Made by a program: the position numbers and the translations under genes
Assembly: GCF_905220365.1 (NCBI RefSeq)
Contig: NC_061136.1
Span: 9,341,702 to 9,405,701 of the forward strand
From: Vanessa cardui
Lineage: Eukaryota > Arthropoda > Insecta > Lepidoptera > Nymphalidae
Direction: 5' to 3'
DNA length: 64,000 nt
Shown here: positions 1 through 8,541 of the stretch, one piece after another
Layout of the letters: every line of letters starts with the position of its first letter
Numbering within the stretch: position 1 is the stretch's first letter
Notes under the pieces: generated by a model
What the model saw: the letters and a program-made list of their open reading frames with translations, nothing else
The model's database searches: none
What the model was told of the DNA's origin: nothing

Positions 1-609
1 TGAAGCACCGCATCGGAGTTGAATTTTTTACTTGTAAGAAATTGTCCAAATTCCGGAAAATAGTAATGTGTTAGAGTACTGTCTCGGGAGTACGGTGGAT
101 GTCACCGACATTCTAATTGTAGCTCATCTAGCTTAGTGACCTATCCCAATTGACCTATCTCAGTTGTTTAGCAGCTAGTTCTTCCTTCATGGTTTTCAGT
201 GACAATAGATATCTGCCGCAATCGTTTGACTAGACTTTAGAAAGCTGTAGTGAACGACACCGACGCTAGTTCATCAAACTCTCAAAAGTAACATTTTCGG
301 AGTCGATTTTTATTTCGGGCAGGATTTAGGTGAGTCTCCTGGGCTTAGCCCTTGCCTCCAGCGCTTCCGATTATCGTACAGTATTCACTTTTCATTACTT
401 TATTCAATTCAACAGGTACCCATCGGTCATGTATCTTTACTAATTTTCCCAATTTTCAACAAGTGGATGGATAGTGGTGGACTTTTATTACGTTTACATT
501 TTATCACTTATCCTGAAGCCTGCAGCTATATCTGAAGTGCTTTTGATGGATTGTCTTCCACAATAATGTCTTTAATTCTTCACTTACCTACCACTTTGGC
601 CACCGGCCG
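1..609. other. Intergenic, no gene seen
   Basis: No open frame of coding character is visible on either strand. The sequence is moderately AT-rich with no recognised repeat until about 610. A GTGAGT follows a TTTAG near 331, but there is no open frame around it, so I do not call an exon. Confidence 0.5.
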
Positions 610-704
610 GTGTTTGTGGTACCGTCGTTACTTCTGATTTCCATAACACAAGTGCTTCTGCTACTTACATTAGTATCAGAGTAATGTATGTGATGTTGTT
701 GTTG
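610..704 (+). repeat. 5'-truncated SINE 3' end
   Basis: This stretch matches, in the opposite orientation, the 3' part of the SINE at 16340-16541. The shared parts are the GTTTGTGGTACCGTCGTTAC motif, the 'CATAACACAAGTGCTT' segment and the 'AGTAATGTATGTGATGTTGT' segment. The tRNA-like head is missing, so it is a 5'-truncated copy. It ends in a short GTT-repeat tail that abuts the fold-back element. Confidence 0.75.
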
Positions 705-2061
705 TTGATAAAATTTTGTTTTTTAACAATAATTACGAATTAAAGTTTCGTGAAATGGAAGGTATTTCAAAACACTAATAAGCGTTCAGTGACGTCACTC
801 CTGTTATCGCTATTTATTTGAGGTTATAGTTGTAAACAATTGAGCATTAAAACGAAAATTAATGGGTTTGTCAAAGCAGATTCCAGATTCCTCTTTTCAG
901 CTTGAAACCACTTCTATCTCAGTTCTGTGTCAAAACTTTATTGAAATAGATATACAAATTGGCACAAAACATGCGCCTACAAAACTTTTTTTCGGAGTAT
1001 CTGTTTTAATTTTTTACAAAAAAGTATCTCAAAGGTCGAGAAAAAATGGATAAGTATGAAAGACAGTGACAGACAACAGTGACGTCATACGAAGTATAGA
1101 CCCCTTTTCGCGCGAACATTGAAATTAACATTTTGAAACCGCATTTATTGCAGTAAATTATATTGTTTTAGATTTTTAATATAACTGTGGTCTGTCCTAT
1201 ATCGAGGTTTTTAAAATAAACACAAAAATAAAAATATCGTCTCTATTATTGTAAAAATATTCCACATATTATACCCGACTTACCTATGAGGTATTTTGTG
1301 TTGAAAATTGATAAGAACTCTTTCGAGGTTTTATACTTTTATATATGATGGGCTTATCGTTTCCACTATATTAGCTTACGAAGAAAAAAATATACGAAAT
1401 TATTAAGAACTAGCGACTCTCCCTGACTTTGCATAGGTACAATAGGGAAGATGCAATATTTTTATTTTTGTGTTTATTTTAAAGAACTCCATATAGCATA
1501 GACCACAACTATATTAAAAATCTAAAACACTGTAATTTACGGCAAAGAATGAGGTTTCAAAATGTCAATTTAAATTTTCGCGCGAAAACGGCACTATATG
1601 TCGTATGACGTCACTGCTGTCTGTAAATGCTCTTTGATCGTACTTGTCCTCGCTGGTTTTCATACTCATGCGTTTTTCTCGACCTATGTGATACTTTTTT
1701 TGTAAAAATTTAAAACGGGCTGTCGATACCACGCAAATAAGCTTTGTTGACATATGTTTGTGCCTATTTACTTCAATAAACTTTCAAATAAATGGTTTTT
1801 GACAGGACCTTCTGACACAAAACAGAGATAAAAGTGGTTTCAAGCTGAAAAGAGGAATCTGGAGTCACAAACCCAACTTCCATTTTAATTCGAAAAACGC
1901 AATTAATTTTCGTTTCAATGTTCATTTTTTTACAACTATAACCTCAAATATGTAGTCATTACAGGAGTGACGTCACTGAACGCTCTATTAGTGTTTTAAA
2001 ATACGTTTCATTTCACGTTACTTTAATTCGTAATTATTGTTAAAAAACAAAACTATATCAA
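705..2061. mobile_element. Long fold-back (palindromic) element
   Basis: Two arms of roughly 550-610 bp (about 705-1255 and 1449-2061) are inverted copies of one another around a spacer of about 190 bp. Matching landmarks are AACAATAATTACGAATTAAAG at the left against its reverse complement at the right end, CAGTGACGTCACTCCTGT near 788 against its partner near 1965, and the TTCGCGCGAA / TTCGCGCGAAAA motifs near 1110 and 1580. The arms look about 75-80% alike by eye and differ by a few indels, one of about 27 bp near 1880-1910, so the insertion is not recent. No transposase frame is present; the short open frames inside come from the two arms. This is a non-autonomous fold-back or long-TIR DNA element. 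I could not fix a target-site duplication, so its superfamily is open. Confidence 0.85.
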
Positions 2062-2149
2062 TTATTAACCTTGCAGTGGCCCTTCTTTTATCTTTTTTTA
2101 ACATTTAAATAGCAAATTTTTCATAAATATTATATTTGCATGTTCCCTA

Positions 2150-2345
2150 TACTGATACCTACTACAGAATTTGTTTATTATCAGTGTTTCATGACGACGT
2201 TGTGCATGTACTTTTTATTTACAAAAACTTTCCTCTCAAAAATCACTCTATCTATTAAAAAACCCGCATCAAAATCCGGTGCGTAATTTTAAAGATCTAA
2301 GCATACATAGGGACAGATAGCGACTTTGTTTTATACTATGTAATG
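2150..2345 (-). mobile_element. Helitron-like fragment
   Basis: On the minus strand it starts TCATTACATAGTATAAAACA, then runs through the 'AAAGTCGC...CTGTCCCTATG' and 'GGATTTTGATGCGG' blocks. The same blocks are seen in the copies at 4.5, 5.6, 6.9 and 24.7 kb. The TC start fits a Helitron 5' end. The 3' end is degraded. Confidence 0.6.
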
Positions 2346-2779
2346 ATGATGCAAAAAAACGCTGAGATTTGTATGGTCGCTTTATTTTCTTCAGTTTATG
2401 TCTCAAAGTTACGTTCCATTTATAATTGCTGTGGACATTGAATTTACGAAGGTGTTTGGTACGCAGTTGGCTAGCTTGGTTTAAGCGAGTTTATTTCATA
2501 CGTTCGACACCTCCTAATAGACCGGGAGATGAGGACACAAAATATTTGGTCATTTGTACCAGTATGGCGGTTCTTCAGGGTCTAATTACGTAAAGGAAAA
2601 TGATGGCCGTAGCGCTCGCACCGGCGGCCCAATGGAGAATGTTACTAGGTATGCCAAATCACTTGATTTTTTTTTCTCAGTAAAGCCTGTATGTATACAA
2701 ATACACTAGTTTTTGTTTTAGTCAAAATACCCAGTAGTTTTGATTTTATAGGCATTCAAAGTTTCGAAAAATATCGAGT

Positions 2780-2915
2780 CCCGCTAACAGCCGCGCGAGT
2801 GCTGTGATGTCATTTCACAACATGCCGCGCGGGAAGCGTACTTTATTTATACGATTATTATCAAGTCACTAGCACTTTTTATCATAACTCGGTTCCCAAT
2901 CGAGATACGAATTTT
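2780..2915. repeat. CpG-rich repeat module, copy 1
   Basis: The block has CpG-rich sequence (GCCGCGCGAG, GCCGCGCGGGAAGCG), a GTGATGTCATTTCACAAC core, and then ATAACTCGG followed by GAGATACGAA. The same order of CpG-rich block, ATAACTCGG and a TACG/TATCGAA motif recurs at 3480-3600. It looks like a dispersed repeat rather than a promoter. Confidence 0.5.
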
Positions 2916-3054
2916 TTTATACAATACTTTTTTTTTTGCTTTTTGCACGATCTACAATTAAGGTCCTATACATTTTTCATGTATCGATCATCGTTATCGA
3001 GATTTCGATAAAAAAAACACGAATATTGGGAGAAAAAAAATTTTCGCTATTAAA

Positions 3055-3245
3055 ATCAAATTCTAAATAAACTTAATTCAAGTAGGTTTTTACAAGCACT
3101 TTTGAATCGTCATTTAACAATTAATTGAAGCTACCACCGGTTCGGAAAGTAGTTTCTACCGAGAAGAACCGGCAAGAAACTCAGTAGTTACTCTTTTTCA
3201 ACATTTAAAAAATAGAATCATATTATAGGCATGTAATGGAAGACA
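3055..3245 (+). repeat. Dispersed retroelement-tail repeat, copy 1
   Basis: The landmarks are 'GCTACCACCGGTTCGGAAAG', then 'ACCGAGAAGAACCGGCAAGA', then ACTCAGTAGTTACTCTTTTT. The same blocks recur at 11753-11835, 14803-14985 and, inverted, at 46178-46312. Four dispersed diverged copies without inverted ends suggest the 3' part of a non-LTR retroelement or a SINE; the family name is not known to me. Confidence 0.65.
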
Positions 3246-3479
3246 ATAGGTATTAATTTCAAGCATTTTTATCATCTACAAAATCTTGTATCGAATAGTA
3301 TGTATTTTTTCATAGCTTTTTTTAAACATCTTTAGGAACTACAAAAAACAACTTTTATAGCGAATAGGTAGTGGTATTTTTACATTTAGGCACAACACGT
3401 GATTTCCTAGTATTTGGATTGGACATTTTAAAAGTATTTAGGTATAATTTTGACGGCGCGGGCGCGCAATCGCGGGCGG

Positions 3480-3600
3480 GCCGAGTGAGTCAGACCGAGT
3501 GTGTTGTACAATGACGTCACACCGTCACCGGCAGCCCGCGTGCGTTACAACTTGTTTTACTTATAACTCGGAAACTAATTGACGTATCGAATTAATTATT
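3480..3600. repeat. CpG-rich repeat module, copy 2
   Basis: A CpG-rich block (GGCGCGGGCGCGCAATCGCG just upstream, then AATGACGTCACACCGTCACC) is followed by TATAACTCGGAAACTAATTG and ACGTATCGAA. It is a diverged direct repeat of 2780-2915. Inverted 'AATGGAGAATGTT' motifs (about 2631-2643 and 3660-3672) flank the pair, so both modules may belong to one larger element. Confidence 0.45.
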
Positions 3601-3961
3601 TCACTATTATTTTTTATTTTTGACAGACAATATGGAGTGCTAATAATCAAAATTAGTGAACATTCTCCATTGCGCGGGCGTTAATCGAACACGTCGGAAA
3701 AATAACGAGTGTCGAACAAAAATGCTTGTATTTTTGTGGAACAAATCGTTAGATCGTCGCAGAATCGAATCGCAGATAGTCGAAAAAAAAAGAAGTAGGC
3801 GGTAGCGTAATGCCATACTTCTCGGGTGTGGCTTACAGCCCGCCATAACGACGCGAATACTTTAATTTAAATAAAATAATTCAACCATTTGTACCAGGCT
3901 CATTTTTGCACAGCTAATCATCGTCGAGTATGGCAGTCAGGTATGGCATTATCAGACTTCT

Positions 3962-4802
3962 ATTTATGACTCCAAATAATTAATACTATAATATAATAAT
4001 TAATGCAATAATTATAACTACATTATATAATCGTAAATCGACTTTTAAGTAGTCTAATATTTTTCATTTCATTTTACTTAGGAGGACTCTTAAAAAATAT
4101 ATTGAATACGCAATAATTTTTATTACTTTTTAGTGCATATTTATTTGTTTTAAAATAATGTTTTGTTTGAAGTCGGTTTTCCTTTTTGTTAAAATTTTAA
4201 TTTATTTTTTTATTTTAAGTGAAGCTGGTGTAGACTAACTAACTTTTCTTAATATGGATAGATTAAGCGTGCCGTTCGTATGATTTAGAAAATACTTCGA
4301 GAACAATTTCATAAGAAACTTGCGATTATAGCAAAAATAGACTATCGAAAATGCGGCTTTAATACATGCGGCATAAAGTACCACCTTCGAAAGAGCTGTA
4401 ATCGACTTCAGCAAAAAAACTTTGCGAAAAAGCGAATATATATCGTAGGTACATCATATGACATCACATAACATACTGAAAATTTAATTAAAGATAGTAA
4501 GAAATTCTGCCCCATATCGCATCCTAACTGTGAGCCGTTTTTTCTATCACTACATAATATAATACAAAGTCGCTTTTTCTGTCCCTATATCTTTAAAACT
4601 ACGTAACGGATTTTGATTCGTTTTTTTTTAATAGATAGTGAAATTCAAGGGGAAGGTTTGTATATATATGAACAATATGGTAAAGAAACACTGACAATTT
4701 TAGAAGTTTGCAATGTGATGTCGTAAATAAACAAATTCTGTAGTAGGTATATTTTTAGTATCAGCATTGCACCCGTGCGTAGCCGGGGTGGGTCGTTAGT
4801 TG
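3962..4802 (+). mobile_element. Helitron-like element, copy 1
   Basis: This is about 0.84 kb of non-coding repeat. Block order is ATTATATAATCGTAAATCGA, TTCATTTCATTTTACTTAGG, 'CGGCTTTAATACATGCGGCA', 'CTTCGAAAGAGCTGTAATCG', CAAAGTCGCTTTTTCTGTCC, then 'TTGCACCCGTGCG' and GGGTGGGTCGTTAG at the end. The same order is found at 6550-7148. The better-preserved second copy ends GGGTCGCTAG followed by T, which fits the Helitron CTRR|T rule. No Rep/helicase frame is present, so it is non-autonomous. Confidence 0.6.
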
Positions 4803-4859
4803 GTTATAATATTCGAGTAAGACAATTACATGAACATAACCACGTTCCGGAAGGTGACT

Positions 4860-5302
4860 CATATATCCAAGTAAACCGTAAATAAAAGATTCGGCCGAGT
4901 ATCACTAACGTGCTCCTCAGAATTGTTCCGTTCCCTTCCGTTCCGTTACTTTGTCATGTATCCAATGCTCAGAACCTTACCAAACTTTTACGAAACTACC
5001 CTTGAAGTATATCCTTTATAATAAAAAAAGAATTATTAAAATTGGTTAGCACAATTTTGAGATATTCACTTATTTATCGAGTACATACATAATGCAAATT
5101 TAAGACTTATACCGTTTTCATAGGGATACCATCATCGGAATAGAATAAAATTAAAATGGGACCCCACGGGAAGCACTAACTTTGAATCAAAAGAAAAATT
5201 ATCAAAATCGGTCTACCCAATGAAAAGTTATGAGGTAGCAAACATAAAAAAAAATACAGACGAATTGATAACCTCCTCCTTTTTGAAGTCGGTTGATAAC
5301 TT
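4860..5302 (+). repeat. Dispersed repeat fragment
   Basis: Blocks seen here include 'TTGTCATGTATCCAATGCTC', 'GAAGTATATCCTTTATAATA', 'ATTATCAAAATCGGTC' and 'ACCTCCTCCTTTTTGAAGTC'. I recognise this combination as a repeat scattered widely through lepidopteran genomes, though not by a firm family name. It directly follows the Helitron-like copy. There is no coding frame. Confidence 0.5.
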
Positions 5303-5570
5303 AAATCTACAATTTTTAATTTTAGAAATGTCTATTTTTTCGTCATTCAGAACCTACTGAAAAAATGACTTCGCCACACTGGATATCTTGAAGATATCCT
5401 TTTATATATTTATAATATTTCCAAAATGGTAGGTACATAGTAATTTTAAGTTATAATTTAAATACGGTCATACACGCATCATTCTAGTCTGGACGCTTGC
5501 TGTTCCAATATTATAATAGTAATCATATTAAACATACATAAATAATAATAAGATATATGTGCTTCTTCTT

Positions 5571-5775
5571 TACATAGTATAAAACAAAGTCGATTTTTCT
5601 GTCCCTATGTCCCTTTGTACGCTTAAATCTTAAAAACTAAGCAACAGATTTTGATGCGGTTTTTTTTAATAGATAGAGTGATTTGAGATGAAGTTTTTTA
5701 TATATAATATATAGACAATATAAATAAGTAACACTGATAATTTTAAAAGTTTCTAATGTGATGTCGTAATTTTTT
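5571..5775 (+). mobile_element. Helitron-like fragment
   Basis: It begins TCTTTACATAGTATAAAACA, then AAAGTCG, TTTTCTGTCCCTATGTCC and 'GATTTTGATGCGG', and ends near TTCTAATGTGATGTCGTAA. These are the 5' half and middle of the family at 3962-4802. The terminal 'GTGCGAAGCCGGGG' part is missing. Confidence 0.6.
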
Positions 5776-6164
5776 TGCGCTTACATTGTAAACGCTGGCT
5801 AAACCCTACTGGATAGATCAGAATAATGTACTACAGAATTGTATACCACATAAATGTCTACAAAAAAGTCCGCGATGGCATATGTCTATCTCTGAAAGAT
5901 AACCCACAATAAACAATAACTTTTTACGAGAAATAACGGCTTATTTTCGAAGCCATTTTAAGCATTATAACATAATTCCTTATCCAAGGTACCTTAAATA
6001 CATTGTGCATTCAATATAGATCAATATGGCCCTTTGCAGCATATAATTTAATTGAATACTTTTGAAGATATTACAGTTTTAAAACGCAGGGACATAGCGG
6101 TTTGTATTTCCTAATGAGTGAAAACTGTGCTATATTGTACCTATTTGTTATCACTACATAGTAT

Positions 6165-6302
6165 ATAAATAAAATTTTTAACAAAATGAAAAACCGACTT
6201 CAAACAAAACACTATTTTTAAACAAATAATTATGCACTAAAAAGTAATAAAAATCTCACCGACTCCAAATAATAAATATAATTATAACTACATTATATAA
6301 TA
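6165..6302 (-). repeat. Inverted fragment of the 4.1-kb repeat
   Basis: On the minus strand it reads 'ATTACTTTTTAGTGCATAAT' and 'GTTTTGTTTGAAGTCGG', matching 4120-4200 in the opposite orientation. A short + strand piece of the same family (ATAACTACATTATATAAT) lies at its right edge, so the region is a mosaic of nested or rearranged copies. Confidence 0.5.
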
Positions 6303-6549
6303 TTGTTGGAATAAACAAGCAACATCAGCGTCAAGCCACACAACTTCCTTTTTTTTTTTTAAAAAAGGCGGGAGATTCGTAGTTGAAACATTAAGAATTG
6401 CAATGATAATTGTGTAATGTGATTATTGATGGTTATTTGTGTTGTAGACTAAATGTTTTTCTATTGTGGTAGATTGATTGTTATTTCAAATTAAAGATAA
6501 TTGTTTTAGAGGTTAACCTACTTCCTACTTCTGGTTCTAAAAATATATG

Positions 6550-7148
6550 TATATAATTGTAACTACATTATATAATCGTAAATCGACTTTTTAAGTAGTC
6601 AAATAATTCATTTCATTTTACCTATGAGGACTCCAAAGAATTTGTTGAATACGCAATTATTTTTATTAATACTTCGAGGACCATTTCAAAAGAAAATGCG
6701 GCTTTAATACATGCGGCATAAACTACAAGGTACCTACCACCTTCGAAAGAGCTGTAATCGACCTCAGTAAAAAAACTTTGCAAAAGAGCTAATATATGTC
6801 GTACATCATATGACATCACATCACATACACAAAATTTGATCAAAGACATTAAGAAATTCGCCCCATATCACACACTGAGCCGTTTAGGAGTTCCATCACA
6901 TATTATTAAACAAAGTCGCTTTCTCTGTCCCTATATCTTTAAAACTACGCAACGGATTTTGATGCGTTTTTTTTTGAATAGATAGTGTGAATCGAGGGGA
7001 AGGTTTGGTTGTATAAAATATGAACAATATAGTAAAGAAACACTGATAAATTTAGAAGTTTGCAATGTAATGTCGTGAATAAATACATTCTGTAGTATAT
7101 TTAATATCAGTATTGCACCCGTGCGAAGTCGGGGCGGGTCGCTAGTTT
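6550..7148 (+). mobile_element. Helitron-like element, copy 2
   Basis: Same block order as 3962-4802: ATTATATAATCGTAAATCGA, 'CGGCTTTAATACATGCGGCA', 'CTTCGAAAGAGCTGTAATCG', 'CAAAGTCGCTTTCTCTGTCC', then 'GCACCCGTGCGAAGTCGGGG' and CGGGTCGCTAG followed by T. The CTAG|T end and the GC-rich hairpin-forming sequence just before it fit a Helitron 3' terminus. It has no gene. It is in direct orientation to copy 1. Confidence 0.65.
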
Positions 7149-7415
7149 TAATAATAATTCTACTGTATGTATGTATACACATATATGTTTATTTGTACTT
7201 GTATATTGAACAATATGTTTATATTTAATTTTTTCTTGTATTTCTCTCTTTTATTTTTATCCTTTCAGCATAAAAATATATTGTTTGAATATGGTAATAT
7301 TCAATTTTTAAACATGTTCATTTTTATTTTGTTATATATAATTTGACCATCGTTGTTGAGCTTACAATAACTGATATGTACTAATTAGGCTTTTAAGAAA
7401 TGATAATTGTAAACT
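7149..7415. other. AT-rich, nothing recognised
   Basis: AT-rich sequence with TATGTATGTATA-type simple stretches; no gene or known repeat seen. Confidence 0.5.
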
Positions 7416-7595
7416 TAGTAGCGACCCGCCCGGGCTTCGCAAGGGTGCAATAATGTTGTACCTTTAAAAACTTCTAAATTTATCATTACTATATTGTCCA
7501 TATAAAGGTATGTACATAAATATATCCAAAAACCTTTCACATAATTCACTCTCATCTCGTCCATTAAAAAAAAATCATGTATTTTATTTTCCACC
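7416..7595 (-). mobile_element. Helitron-like 3' fragment
   Basis: On the minus strand it ends 'TTGCACCCTTGCGAAGCCCG' then GGCGGGTCGCTAC, with the 'AAATTTAGAAGTTT'-type block upstream. It is the terminal part of the Helitron-like family, inverted relative to copy 2. Confidence 0.55.
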
Positions 7596-8099
7596 TAAAG
7601 AATAATGTTCCGTGCATTTGACTAGTGTTTATTTATGTGTGAATGTCTTGGATATAGATAGCTACTAGTACTAGGTACTACGGTGTTCTCTGAAATTAAA
7701 ATAAATGTAATATTCGCAATTTCTAATTTAACTTTACCTTTTTTATTTTATTTAACTAATAGGTTTTTTGGTCACCTTTATTTTGCATCAGCAAACCCGG
7801 TTTTGCACGGGTGCAATTTATTCATAAGGAAATGATATGATATACCTAATATAGTAACGTATACCCTAAATGAGTCAAAAATAATGAAGCTTTCTAGCAT
7901 TGAATATTTTTTAGAATTCAACTAATAGGTCCAAAAGTGACATACGGCATATAAGGAAAACTTCAATATCAAACAATAAATTAATTATAAATTGGTCCAA
8001 CTAAAAATACTATATTTATTCAATTTGTAAATCTGATATTCAGTTTCTTCTTCTTTTGTGTGCTTATTAACTTTCTAAAGTTTATATAGGTATGTTGAT
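7596..8099. other. Intergenic AT-rich DNA
   Basis: No gene is seen. A short GC patch at about 7790-7822 (AACCCGGTTTTGCACGGGTG) resembles the end of the Helitron-like repeats and may be a small relic. Confidence 0.4.
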
Positions 8100-8107
8100 A
8101 GTACATT

Positions 8108-8122
8108 CAGTGGCGGATTTGC
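8108..8122. repeat. hAT left terminal inverted repeat
   Basis: CAGTGGCGGATTTGC, the exact reverse complement of 11529-11543. The target duplication AGTACATT lies immediately outside. Confidence 0.96.
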
Positions 8123-8541
8123 AGTCCTAGCCGCTCTAGGCCCCCGGCCATGTGCCGCCCCTTTCTTAGCCCCAACATTATAGACTATAATATACATCAG
8201 TAATGAATTTCTTCTTCCACTTTTAATGAAAAGAAAAATCTTTACTTCCACTTGTAATTGATTCAGAAAATTGGTTAACTAAAAGCTACCTTGTAAAGCT
8301 ACCGTCTTATTCATAAAAAAGTTTAAGCCCTCAATAACTAAAATGTGCTTTCCAATTGAAAACGTCTTTGTGGTAAAAGAAACAAAACATATTTTAACTA
8401 GATCAGTGTAATAATATTTTTATGAATAAGGCAGTTAGTTTATAATATTTTTCGAGGTTTTAGGGATGATTGGACATTTAAATAAAACATTTAAAACAGT
8501 TTTATGCTTTGTTTTTAATAACATACATGTTTTACAATGTG
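8123..8541 (-). other. hAT 3' non-coding region
   Basis: This lies between the transposase stop codon and the left inverted repeat. It starts with a GC-rich sub-terminal patch and is then AT-rich. On the minus strand an ATTAAA at 8514-8519, just past the stop, could serve as a poly(A) signal, but this is only a sequence match. Confidence 0.6.

Noticed and set aside
862..1753. Frames at 862-1053 (+) and 1565-1753 (-)
   Set aside because: They are the two arms of the fold-back element read in opposite directions; no domain and no matching codon pattern.
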